This document shows positions 54,662 through 63,316 of a stretch of 63,439 bases of DNA, in pieces. The translations under genes were made by a program, and so were the position numbers. Source of the stretch: Candidatus Mediterraneibacter stercoripullorum. Its GTDB lineage: Bacteria; Bacillota; Clostridia; Lachnospirales; Lachnospiraceae. The stretch's first letter is position 1. Each line of letters opens with the position of its first letter. The notes below the pieces were generated by a model. That model searched no databases and was not told the DNA's origin. It was given only the letters and a program-made list of their open reading frames with translations. The DNA lies in the NCBI GenBank assembly GCA_019115765.1, contig DXCZ01000042.1, positions 1-63,439 of the forward strand, given 5' to 3'.

Positions 54662-57600
54662 TCAAAACAGAGCCACCATACCGCGGCCTTTTCCCTGGCC
54701 CCGTATTTTCTGATCCGGGAACAGTCTTTTAAGATTTTCCCGGAAACACTCCTGCATACGAAGTTCCAGCGCCTTGCAGAACAGGATGGAACAGCAGGAA
54801 GCATCCAGATTTTCGTTGACTTCATATACCGGCATCAGAAGATAATACAGCCGGATTCCTATCTGCAGATTATCCCTGATCTGTCCGGACAGCTTCTGCA
54901 GATCTGCGTAAGAAGAAAACCCGAATTCCCGCAGCTGTTCTTCGCTGAGTTCTGTATCCACAAACTCTGGTCCCAGCGCCTGGAGCAGCCCTTCCGTGCT
55001 TACACTGTACTCCCGTCCTCCATCTTCATTTTCCACCTCATCCATGTGAAATGCTGTCACCGGAGGCAGTGCCCGGGACGCATCAGCCAGCGCTGCCTGC
55101 TTTTCTTCCTGCGGGATTTTCTGCTCCAGAGTCCTTTTGATCTGGCTGATTGCAAACGTATCAATGATTATTTTTGCACGGCTTACCACCTCGGAATGTC
55201 TCCATGCTCTTTCATCGCCGATAACGTAAAGGCGGTATTTTGCCCGTGTAGCGGCCACATTGACGATATTCGCATTTACCCACTTTATAGCTCCGGCCGC
55301 TCCCTTACTGCTGTCACAGCCGAGGAGAAAGATCACTTCATCCGCCTCTTTCCCCTGAAATGTATGGACCGTTCCGATATGGGTGTTCATCCATGCCGCA
55401 TCGCAACGGGAAAGGCTGCTCTCCGGATGGGCGGCTTTATAGTCCCTTATGTACTTTTTCATTCCCCGCACTACGGTAGTAAAGGGACTGATGACAAAAA
55501 GACGGGGAGATGCTGCCTTAGAAAATGCTTTCTCCAGGATCTCACACGCCCGCTCTCCCTGCGTCTCAACAAAATGATCCTTATTGTCTCTCTCTTTTCC
55601 ATCCACATTGATCCACTGGGAACGTTCATATACAAAGTTTTTCTCTTTTTTTCTGCCGGGCTTTCTGGTCTGCTGCTTCATGATCCCGTTATATGAGATT
55701 TCATTGGAAATGTCATACATAGGTGAGATGCATCTCCTGTGTACCAGCAGCGGGCAGCCAACCCATTCCGGGTAATCTGTGCCATTATCCAGATATGTGC
55801 CGAACGCATTCAGTCCGTCCGCAAAGCTCTGGACCGATATATTCTTCGATTTATACGGCTTCAACTCTTCATCATCAAAAGCCTTCTTCAACAACGCCAG
55901 GTCATCCGTTACCACCGGCTCCACCTGCTTTGGATCTCCTACGATCATAGCTTTCCTGCAGCGGTACAGGGCGCCCACAGCCATCTGGGGCTGTGCCTGT
56001 CCCGCCTCGTCAACGACCAGCGTCCCCAGCGCTCCCTTTTTCTTAATATCCTTCATAAAGCTTCCAATAGACGCAAAGGTAGATGACAGCACAGGAACCA
56101 GAAGGAAAAGGGTCTGATAGAGCGCTGGTGCAAATGCTTCCCGGTCTTCTTTATGAAATGCGATCCGCTCGTTGTTTTCATCCGGTTTCAGTCCCCAGTA
56201 CTGCGCCAGCGTGATAAAATTATCTCTGCAGTGCTTCGATGAAAGGACGAACTCCTTATTCAGCCGCATCGCACAGAAAAACAGCTTTTCCCGCTCTACA
56301 TTATATCTGTCTGTAAACCATGGATCTGCCACCTGAGCTTTGGCAGAGACTTTATCATCTCCGGAGAGAAGCGCATCGACAAAGCCTTCATCTAACACAA
56401 CTCCGGCGTCTGCACTTCCCTCCTGTTTCAGACCGGATACTGCTGACATATACCGGAGTTCTACAGCCTGCAGAGTGCGGCGCGATTCCTCCGCCTGTTC
56501 CTCCATGCGGCTCAGCTGCTTCCGGAACCCCAGAAGTTCTTCTTTTGACTCTTTTCTCTCATTTTCTATGTGGCGTTTCCGCTCTTCAATCCGGTCGGAC
56601 TTCGCCCCTGACGCTGTCAGCTGCATCTGGATCGTCTCTATCTCATGGGCGATCCATTCACACGCTCTTCTGGCCTTCTCCGCCTGACTGCGGTATTCCT
56701 CCGCCAGCCGGTCTTTCGATTCACGGTTTGCCTTGAAGAACAGCCGGTCCAGAAGTCCCACCGAATCCCGGACTTCAGTTTCTTTTTCCATCCAGGTTCT
56801 TTTTTCTATTTCCTTTTCTTCCAGCTCGTGCTCCTTGTTCCTCAGTTTCCCGGAGATGGTCTTCTCCTCCTCCCGAACAGCGCAAAGCTCTCTTTCCAGC
56901 CCCTGCAGAGCTTCCTCGCTCTCTTTCCTGCGGGATTCGAACCGGCCGGAAGCTTCGTCCCATTTCTTTTTCTTTCGCTCTATCTCTTCCTGCAGTATGT
57001 CATATTTCCGGATCCCGTCGTTTCTTTCGCGGGCCAGACTGCAGACACGCTGCATTTCCTCCTGCATTCCCCGTACTTTTTCCAGCTGTTTTCCGAAGTC
57101 CTCCCTTGCTGCCCTGTATTTTTCCAGACGGGCCTCAATATAACTGTTCCTCAGATAAAAATCTCTGTGAAGCGGCCAGAGCACCTTATAATAGAAATCC
57201 GAAATATTAGACTTCTTCCCAAGTGCCGCCGCAGCCAGTCCCCAGGCGTCATCATCGCCCAGAAGCTGTCTTGCATATTCTGTAAAATATATATCTTTCC
57301 GGGGACTTTTATCCAGAATCTCCTCCTGTCCGGACTGTTCCGGATCAAAAAGCCCGCTCCTTTTGGCCAGCATTTCTCTATATTCTTCAGAATCCTCCGG
57401 CACAGGCTTGAGTGAATCCTGTATCCCGCTCCCCAGCGGAAGTTCCTTTGTCACATTCTCAACCGCGGCATTATTGCAGGATGCCACCAGGATCCCGTAG
57501 TCATTGATCCTGTCGTTTTTCAGACTGTACCAGGCCCTTACATATTTATAGTAGGAACCGCCTTCGCCTTCCCCATGATGGAAAACATGTCTGTCAAAGG

Positions 57601-58924
57601 CATCATCCGGATTCTCATATTCCGCCAGCAGGATCGCCCGCTCGATAATATTGCTGACTACGATTTCCTTGAGAAGAGTCGTCTTACCCGTTCCCGGAGG
57701 TCCGTTTACCGAAAAGATCCTGCCGTTTACTTCAAAGAGCTTCGATCTTCCCAGACCTGTACTCAGATTCACCGCGATCTGCTGCATAAACGCAGGCATA
57801 TACCTGGATGGCCATTTCCCGAGGGGTGCATTCTTTACTTCAAGGATTTCTGATATCTGTGCCAGAAATTCTCTTCTATCCTTCTGTTTTGGATTCACCA
57901 GATCAAACCGCTCCGGCTGATTCTCATCCTCACCGCCCAGAACATTAATATAACGCAGAAGTTCCTCCTGCCCCTCTTCCGCAGACAGAGCCCCACTCTT
58001 CACCTGATCTGCCACATGCCTGATATCCGACAGAAAATAGGCATGGCTCAAGCCCAGATAATTGTCGTCCTCTCTGTTCTTTCTCGTCTGCTCATCGGCA
58101 AAAAGCTGAAAGTACAATCCATAGATTTCTTCGTATGCTCCACTTTCCCCTTCAACGCCTGCAGCCTTTGTCTTTATATTATTCCGCACATATTCCCGTT
58201 CAATAGCCTGGAACAGCCGGCATAACGTATCCTCCGTAACCGCATCCGGGGAAAACTTCTGGATCCGTCCGTCATCCTGCCGCTCTTCCTCATCCTCATA
58301 TCCGGAAATATACTCTCCCTGATTTCCCGGCAGATCTTCTTTTCCGAAAAAACGCCGCTCCAGTTCTTCCACAGTCTGACTGTACTGCTTTTCATCTATG
58401 CGTTCGGACAGCTTTCCTCTGCTGTTTCGAATCTGTTCCATTGCCCAGATCACAGTAGACAAGGAAAGGGAATGTTCTACATATGTGCCATCCGGCGCAA
58501 GCTGCAGGCTGGCCCACGCAATCTCGTCAAAGGAACGCTCATGCCTCTCCCCTTCCTCTTTGGTAGGCAGTGCCTCTGCAATACACTCGATGCAGGATTC
58601 CCTCTTTATTTTCCCGATATAAACGGTAATATTTCCCCACTTCTTCATGCCGCATCCTGCCGCCTCAGATGCCACAGCGCTATATATATTTCCAGGTTTC
58701 TGAAGCTCCAGATAATCCCACAATGTTTTATCCTTCAGCCGTCCGTTTCTATAGTCTGCTTTCGCCTTTTTCATCTTGCTTCGAATGTCCCACATGGCGT
58801 CGTATTTATCCTGGGCAAGAAATTCCATCGTATACCAGTAGTCCAATATCTTCTGTGCCTTTTTCACGTCAGCGCTGTCCTTTTTCATTGTCCGGTCGTT
58901 CCTCTCCTCTTCTGTGCAGTTCAT
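54662..58924 (-). CDS. Large superfamily 1 DNA/RNA helicase (DNA2/UPF1-like) with coiled coil
   Basis: 1420 residues. An N-terminal region of about 390 residues has no recognised domain. Motif I FSVNGPPGTGKTTLLKEI (about 411), a long charged coiled-coil insert (residues about 620-860, dense in E, K and R), then LVVDEAGQAQPQMAVGAL (motif II, about 971), VGDPKQVEPVV, VHTFQGKEADEVIFLLG (about 1190) and VNVAATRAKYRLYVIGD (about 1231). Ends GRGMVALF. Start could be ATG 58924 or 58888. Helicases of this build occur in RNA turnover, DNA repair and phage defence; nothing here fixes which. Confidence 0.85.
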   Translation of the reverse strand: MNCTEEERNDRTMKKDSADVKKAQKILDYWYTMEFLAQDKYDAMWDIRSKMKKAKADYRNGRLKDKTLWDYLELQKPGNIYSAVASEAAGCGMKKWGNITVYIGKIKRESCIECIAEALPTKEEGERHERSFDEIAWASLQLAPDGTYVEHSLSLSTVIWAMEQIRNSRGKLSERIDEKQYSQTVEELERRFFGKEDLPGNQGEYISGYEDEEERQDDGRIQKFSPDAVTEDTLCRLFQAIEREYVRNNIKTKAAGVEGESGAYEEIYGLYFQLFADEQTRKNREDDNYLGLSHAYFLSDIRHVADQVKSGALSAEEGQEELLRYINVLGGEDENQPERFDLVNPKQKDRREFLAQISEILEVKNAPLGKWPSRYMPAFMQQIAVNLSTGLGRSKLFEVNGRIFSVNGPPGTGKTTLLKEIVVSNIIERAILLAEYENPDDAFDRHVFHHGEGEGGSYYKYVRAWYSLKNDRINDYGILVASCNNAAVENVTKELPLGSGIQDSLKPVPEDSEEYREMLAKRSGLFDPEQSGQEEILDKSPRKDIYFTEYARQLLGDDDAWGLAAAALGKKSNISDFYYKVLWPLHRDFYLRNSYIEARLEKYRAAREDFGKQLEKVRGMQEEMQRVCSLARERNDGIRKYDILQEEIERKKKKWDEASGRFESRRKESEEALQGLERELCAVREEEKTISGKLRNKEHELEEKEIEKRTWMEKETEVRDSVGLLDRLFFKANRESKDRLAEEYRSQAEKARRACEWIAHEIETIQMQLTASGAKSDRIEERKRHIENERKESKEELLGFRKQLSRMEEQAEESRRTLQAVELRYMSAVSGLKQEGSADAGVVLDEGFVDALLSGDDKVSAKAQVADPWFTDRYNVEREKLFFCAMRLNKEFVLSSKHCRDNFITLAQYWGLKPDENNERIAFHKEDREAFAPALYQTLFLLVPVLSSTFASIGSFMKDIKKKGALGTLVVDEAGQAQPQMAVGALYRCRKAMIVGDPKQVEPVVTDDLALLKKAFDDEELKPYKSKNISVQSFADGLNAFGTYLDNGTDYPEWVGCPLLVHRRCISPMYDISNEISYNGIMKQQTRKPGRKKEKNFVYERSQWINVDGKERDNKDHFVETQGERACEILEKAFSKAASPRLFVISPFTTVVRGMKKYIRDYKAAHPESSLSRCDAAWMNTHIGTVHTFQGKEADEVIFLLGCDSSKGAAGAIKWVNANIVNVAATRAKYRLYVIGDERAWRHSEVVSRAKIIIDTFAISQIKRTLEQKIPQEEKQAALADASRALPPVTAFHMDEVENEDGGREYSVSTEGLLQALGPEFVDTELSEEQLREFGFSSYADLQKLSGQIRDNLQIGIRLYYLLMPVYEVNENLDASCCSILFCKALELRMQECFRENLKRLFPDQKIRGQGKGRGMVALF

Positions 58925-59020
58925 CTGGTTCCCTTTGATTCCTCCCCGGTCTCATAACATGATTTTACTTTACCGGAAACACGGATGCAATCATAACTGT
59001 CTGAAATTTCCCGTCAGCTC

Positions 59021-59049
59021 TTGCAAAAATCTTCAAACAGCCGTATCAT
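59021..59049 (+). promoter_or_regulatory. Promoter of the thiC transcript
   Basis: TTGCAA, 17-base spacer, TATCAT. The start would be near 59056, about 25 bases before the THI aptamer. Confidence 0.6.
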
Positions 59050-59079
59050 AACAGGTAGTCAGATACAATTGGATAACGA

Positions 59080-59164
59080 CTACGGGGAGCTGGCCGAAGC
59101 CGGCTGAGAGGAGACTTCTTCGTCTCGACCCGCAACCTGATTTGGATAATGCCAACGTAGGGAT
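59080..59164 (+). ncRNA. TPP (THI-box) riboswitch
   Basis: Landmarks in order: P1 CTACG / CGTAG, GGGGAGCTGGC, GCCGGCTGAGAGGAG, a P3 extension ACTTCTTCGT, GACCCGCAACCTGATTTGGAT, AATGCCAACGTAGGGA. A terminator follows at 59181. Represses thiC when thiamine pyrophosphate is plentiful. Confidence 0.95.
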
Positions 59165-59180
59165 GAGTGAAGAGAATTTC

Positions 59181-59208
59181 AGAGATGCCCTGCGCATCTC
59201 TTTTTTTT
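59181..59208 (+). terminator. Riboswitch terminator ahead of thiC
   Basis: Stem AGAGATGC / GCGCATCTCT with a short loop followed by eight T. Forms when TPP is bound to the aptamer 17 bases upstream. Confidence 0.9.
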
Positions 59209-59400
59209 GCAATAGCGAAAAGCCAAAGTCCGGGCTTGTACGAACCCTTGGCGACCGCTTGCAATCCCGTAATGTGCCTTTTGGCACTTCCGACGATTGT
59301 ATCTGAACCGCAGTGCGGCAGACCGGGGACACCACTCTCTGCCGCAATAAAAAAATCTGGCTGAAAAGCATTTAAAGAAAAACCGGGAGGTACACAGCCA

Positions 59401-59520
59401 TGATGATCACCATACCAGGTGAAGGCGTCGGCAAAAGGATAAAAGGGAAATATGCTCTGTTCCCCTTCATTGCCTCACTGCCGATGGAGAAAAACAGGAA
59501 GAGAAACAGGCAGTATTAAC
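59401..59520 (+). CDS. Possible 39-residue leader ORF before thiC
   Basis: ATG at 59401 behind GGGAGG (9-base spacing); 39 codons ([18 protein letters not shown]... ends [11 protein letters not shown]), stop 30 bases before thiC. Basic, no recognised domain. A leader peptide or chance ORF. The rest of the 59209-59400 stretch shows a GTGCC-TTTT-GGCAC hairpin and a GCGGCAGA / TCTGCCGC stem but no other gene. Confidence 0.35.
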
Positions 59521-59550
59521 ACTGCCGCAGGAGAAATGGAGGTAGAACAG

Positions 59551-60861
59551 ATGGAAAATTACACAACACAGATGGATGCCGCCCGCAAAGGCATCGTAAC
59601 CCCGCAGATCAGAACAGTCGCGGAAAAAGAGCATATGCCCGTGGAGAAGCTGATGCAGCTGGTGGCAGAAGGAAAGGTGGCGATCTGCGCTAACAAGCGT
59701 CACACCTGCCTGGACCCGGAGGGCGTGGGAAGCATGCTCCGCACAAAGATTAATGTAAACCTGGGGGTATCCAGAGACTGCAAGGATTACAATATTGAGA
59801 TGCAGAAAGTTATGAGCGCGGTTGATCTGGGAGCAGAGGCGATCATGGATCTCTCCAGCCACGGCAACACCCAGCCTTTCCGCCAGAAACTGACCAGCGA
59901 ATGTCCGGTCATGATCGGAACAGTACCGGTCTATGACAGCGTCATCCACTATCAGAGAGATCTTGCAACACTGACTGCAAAAGATTTTATAGACGTGGTG
60001 CGTCTCCACGCAGAGGACGGAGTAGACTTCGTAACCCTGCACTGCGGCATCACCCGCAAGACCATCGAACAGATCCGGAAACACAAAAGAAAAATGAATA
60101 TCGTAAGCCGCGGCGGAAGCCTTGTATTTGCATGGATGAGCATGACCGGGGAAGAGAATCCTTTCTACGAATATTTCGATGAGATCCTGGATATCTGTGA
60201 AGAATACGACGTGACCATCTCCCTCGGCGACGCCTGCCGTCCCGGCTGTCTGGCTGACGCTACAGACGTATGCCAGATCGAGGAGCTGGTACGCCTCGGC
60301 GAGCTGACAAAACGTGCCTGGGATCATAATGTACAGGTCATGGTAGAAGGTCCGGGACATGTGCCGCTGGATCAGGTTGCGGCAAATATGGAAGTACAGA
60401 AGAGTATCTGCATGGGCGCACCCTTCTATGTACTTGGACCACTCGTTACAGATATTGCACCGGGCTATGACCATATCACCGCTGCCATCGGCGGCGCTGT
60501 TGCAGCCATGAGCGGAGCCGCATTCCTCTGCTATGTCACACCGGCTGAACATCTGGCCCTGCCCAATGTAGATGACGTCAGACAGGGAATCATCGCCTCC
60601 AAGATCGCGGCCCACGCAGCAGATATCGCCAAGGGTATCCCCGGAGCAAGGGATATCGATGACCGCATGGCTGATGCAAGACGGAATCTGGACTGGGATG
60701 CTCAGTTCGAATGCGCTCTGGATCCGGAGACAGCCAAGGCGATCCGGGACAGCAGAAAGCCGGAAGACGACCACAGCGACACCTGCAGCATGTGCGGCAA
60801 GTTCTGCGCAGTAAGGAGCATGAATAAGGCACTGGCAGGGGAGTATATTGATATACTTTAA
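59551..60861 (+). CDS. thiC: Phosphomethylpyrimidine synthase ThiC
   Basis: 436 residues from ATG 59551 (GGAGG 8 bases upstream), the short clostridial form without the N-terminal extension of proteobacterial ThiC. A radical SAM enzyme of unusual type that turns aminoimidazole ribotide into HMP phosphate. Motifs: [10 protein letters not shown] region, [23 protein letters not shown], and the C-terminal cluster motif [11 protein letters not shown] (CxxCxxxxC). Monocistronic here; under a TPP riboswitch. Confidence 0.97.
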   Translation: MENYTTQMDAARKGIVTPQIRTVAEKEHMPVEKLMQLVAEGKVAICANKRHTCLDPEGVGSMLRTKINVNLGVSRDCKDYNIEMQKVMSAVDLGAEAIMDLSSHGNTQPFRQKLTSECPVMIGTVPVYDSVIHYQRDLATLTAKDFIDVVRLHAEDGVDFVTLHCGITRKTIEQIRKHKRKMNIVSRGGSLVFAWMSMTGEENPFYEYFDEILDICEEYDVTISLGDACRPGCLADATDVCQIEELVRLGELTKRAWDHNVQVMVEGPGHVPLDQVAANMEVQKSICMGAPFYVLGPLVTDIAPGYDHITAAIGGAVAAMSGAAFLCYVTPAEHLALPNVDDVRQGIIASKIAAHAADIAKGIPGARDIDDRMADARRNLDWDAQFECALDPETAKAIRDSRKPEDDHSDTCSMCGKFCAVRSMNKALAGEYIDIL

Positions 60862-60881
60862 ATAAGGCTTTGGCTGTTTTG

Positions 60882-61124
60882 TTCAGTTGTTTCCGGGAGG
60901 CCGCTGTCAAGGCGGTGTGTTATCCCGGCGGCCGCGCTTTCGCTCGGAGCATAGCGCAGCGGACACGTAAGGCCGCAAAGGACGCGGCCTAAGTGCCGGC
61001 GCTCTGCTACGGGCCTTCGTGACAACACACCGCCTTGCCAGCTGGATACCGGGAACAACTGAACAGTTCCGTAAATTGGCGCGGCTTGGAGATCTTCACT
61101 TTCGTAAGACTCCCGGGCCGCGCC
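60882..61124 (-). repeat. Palindromic element copy C with 47-nt hairpin
   Basis: 60882-61063 is a full copy of the dispersed palindrome in the orientation opposite to copy A, bounded by TTCAGTTGTT / AACAACTGAA. After 14 bases, 61078-61124 is the same 47-nt hairpin (GGCGCGGCTTGGAGATCTT / AAGACTCCCGGGCCGCGCC) that accompanies the collapsed copy at 18006. Read on minus, hairpin and palindrome follow in the same order as there. Lies just after thiC and might help end its transcript. Confidence 0.8.
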
Positions 61125-61176
61125 AGTTTATATTCTGGTCTGTTTGGACAATAACGTTTCCGTTCTGAACAGCGCA

Positions 61177-61450
61177 GGAAGCGGGGCAGACGGCGGGATG
61201 ATCCTTTCTGGATGAGGAGATGTGTGGGGCATGTGACTTTGGAGGAATCTGCTGGAAGATCTTAAGGAAGGGGAAACTGTTGTTAAACGGCACGAGGGGA
61301 TTGTCTGAACAAATGTAAGTTGCCCCTCGTGCCGTTTTGCTTTTAAACAGTTTTTCCTTCCTTTAGATCCTTCCCAGATTCCGGAACGGAACATGCCCCA
61401 CACATCTCCTCATCCGGAATACGATCAGCCAATGTTTCCGCCCCGCTTCC
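61177..61450. repeat. 274-bp imperfect inverted repeat
   Basis: Arms 61177-61299 and 61323-61450 with a 23-base centre. Two segments match perfectly: GGATGAGGAGATGTGTGGGG plus CATGT (61210-61234 against 61391-61415) and AACGGCACGAGGGG next to the centre, which with TTTTGCTTTT looks like a plus-strand terminator. Both arms can encode DEEMCGAC, so this may be an inverted duplication of a gene end. Remaining DNA of the 61064-61491 gap shows nothing else. Confidence 0.7.
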
Positions 61451-61491
61451 GGATGCTTTCTGAGTAAACGCTATTGATCTAAACAGCCATA

Positions 61492-62547
61492 TTACCGCAT
61501 TATAAGCTCCGGACAGTTCTCCAGAAACTGCTGAAGCGAATCTGCCCGGGCGGCCGTTTTCAGCCATCTTTTCAATGTCTCCAGGTTTGTCTCCTTCATG
61601 ATCCTCTGCAGGACCTTTTCGGGAACAGGCCCCAACTCTGACAGCAGATCGACCACATCTTCGGCTTTTCCTTGTGCACGTCCTTCTGCCTTGCTCTCTC
61701 TCCGGGTGGCCTGAACATCATATCCTTCGAAATTGTCCAATAACATTGTAAATTCCCTCCGTTCTATCCGGTCAGTGAACTCTGTCACCTCATCTGTCGG
61801 AACATTCAGTTTGTACAACAGTACTGCGATGATCGATGATATGAGCTTCAGAACTGACTCGGGAGAATTTTTGCTGATATGTTCCAGATACTCTTCAGGA
61901 ATGTCTTTAAGCTTCCTGAAATCGGACGCATTTCTCAGTTTATCCACAAGCATGATCAGGGAAAGTTCATCTCCCTTTTCAATCAGTTCCTGGTCCGTGT
62001 ACTTCTGCAGGGGTACTACCAGATACTGAAAACTTGGGATGTACTCACCCAATACATCGCTGAGAAAAACCCGGTCTTTGAAATCCCGTGCTGCCGTCCA
62101 GCTATCTGTCCCATCGTAAAATACGATGGGAAGGATGGGAGGATAGCGGAATCCTTTTGTCTTTGTAATCCCCGGGTGCAGCTTCTCCTGATCTTCCGCA
62201 TAGTCGTTCAGGATCATTACTATATACCGAAGAATCCGGAATGCCATATCATAATGCACTGACGACTGATGTTCAATCAGTGCAATCAGATACAGGCTGA
62301 TCTCCCGCCCATCCTTTGTAATCCGGATCTTCTTTACAGAATCCGAGTCCCGGCCTTCCTGCCAGAGCCAGATAAACCGCTCCGAAATGTCCTCGATATC
62401 CTCCGGCTGTACATCTTTCAGCATGTCGATGTCCACATACCCACGCAGGAACTGCGCACAGAGTACCGGGTCATCGAAGATCTTCTTCGAACTGCTGTCT
62501 CTCGTCTTTGTGTTCCGTATTTTGTTGTTCTTCTTGCCGTCTGCCAT
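61492..62547 (-). CDS. Rpn-family recombination-promoting nuclease / putative transposase
   Basis: 351 residues. PD-(D/E)XK-like N-terminal domain (KKIFDDPVLCAQFLRGYV; SLYLIALIEHQSSVHYDMAF; PPILPIVFYDGTDSW) as in Transposase_31/RpnA proteins, with a helical C-terminus (RESKAEGRAQGKAEDVVDLL). Rpn nucleases cut DNA and promote recombination; some act in phage defence. GGAG precedes the ATG. A truncated paralogue follows upstream on the same strand. Confidence 0.82.
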   Translation of the reverse strand: MADGKKNNKIRNTKTRDSSSKKIFDDPVLCAQFLRGYVDIDMLKDVQPEDIEDISERFIWLWQEGRDSDSVKKIRITKDGREISLYLIALIEHQSSVHYDMAFRILRYIVMILNDYAEDQEKLHPGITKTKGFRYPPILPIVFYDGTDSWTAARDFKDRVFLSDVLGEYIPSFQYLVVPLQKYTDQELIEKGDELSLIMLVDKLRNASDFRKLKDIPEEYLEHISKNSPESVLKLISSIIAVLLYKLNVPTDEVTEFTDRIERREFTMLLDNFEGYDVQATRRESKAEGRAQGKAEDVVDLLSELGPVPEKVLQRIMKETNLETLKRWLKTAARADSLQQFLENCPELIMR

Positions 62548-62619
62548 AGGCTTCTCCTTTCGTAGCTGGGAGTATACAGGCAGAAGACAAGATCAGAAAA
62601 ATCTTTTCATAGTTCTATT

Positions 62620-62868
62620 CTAACAATCTGATACTAGAAAAACAAGGATATTGAACGTTTCTGCCGGTATAACTCTGTTTGGTTGATCTGTTTCTCCATC
62701 AAACTGAACATGAATTTCGCAGCCGAACGGCCATGAATTTCTGAAAGGGAGACAAGATGTCTGTTTCCCATTGAGCGTATGAATCTCCTGGACGGATCCG
62801 CTCTGATCTGTTGATGTAGATGCATTATACTCCTGATCCTGACAGAAAACAAGTTCATCTTTTATCAT
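62620..62868 (-). CDS. Unrecognised short ORF
   Basis: 82 codons starting at the end of the truncated Rpn gene (14-base overlap), with a weak ribosome site. Rich in polar residues (DQEYNASTSTDQSGSVQEIH), with PFRNSWPFGCEIHVQFDGET. No family recognised; could be part of a lost gene or non-coding. Confidence 0.25.
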   Translation of the reverse strand: MIKDELVFCQDQEYNASTSTDQSGSVQEIHTLNGKQTSCLPFRNSWPFGCEIHVQFDGETDQPNRVIPAETFNILVFLVSDC

Positions 62869-63316
62869 GGTGATAGGTACCCGACCGATATTTCCTATTA
62901 TTTATTCTGCGGATCGTCTCTTCGTCTTCCTCGAGTTCATCCGCAATCTCTGCAACCGACCTGCCTTTGCTAAGCTTTTTTATCACCTGCTGGCTAAGGT
63001 GCTTCTCTATTCCTTTTTCGATTCCCAACTCTTCCACATAATCGCTCAGATTGCACATCTGGTTCAACTCCTCTCCCATATCATTTTCCATCGGTATGTC
63101 AAATTCATGTTCCAGCTGATGTATCTTTGATTCGGCTTTTATCTTTGGTGACAGTAAGAACCCCAGCATCTTTGTCAGCCGATTGCCTTTTCCTGATTCC
63201 GGATTCAGACAGATCATAACTACTGTCATTTTATCGTAGGTCTCTTTTTCATCCGGTATTCCCGGAATACTATCACTTTTGCGGATACTGTAAAATGAAA
63301 TTGCATTCCCATTCAA
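62855..63316 (-). pseudogene. C-terminal part of a second Rpn-family nuclease
   Basis: About 150 residues matching the C-terminal half of Rpn/PD-(D/E)XK transposase-like proteins (DKMTVVMICLNPESGKGNRL, KMLGFLLSPK, MENDMGEELNQMCNLSDYVE, GIEKGIEKHLSQQVIKKLSK). The nuclease half is missing: the frame is cut exactly where the 128-bp structured repeat begins (63312), and only a TTG could start it. It looks disrupted by the repeat. Confidence 0.7.

Noticed and set aside
59467-60774. 435-codon minus-strand frame opposite thiC
   Set aside because: Shadow of thiC; the sense frame has all ThiC motifs including the CxxC cluster.
61128-61567. Short minus-strand frames over the 274-bp inverted repeat
   Set aside because: They overlap the Rpn gene or the palindrome and have no ribosome site; the DEEMCGAC coding potential is reported as part of the repeat instead.
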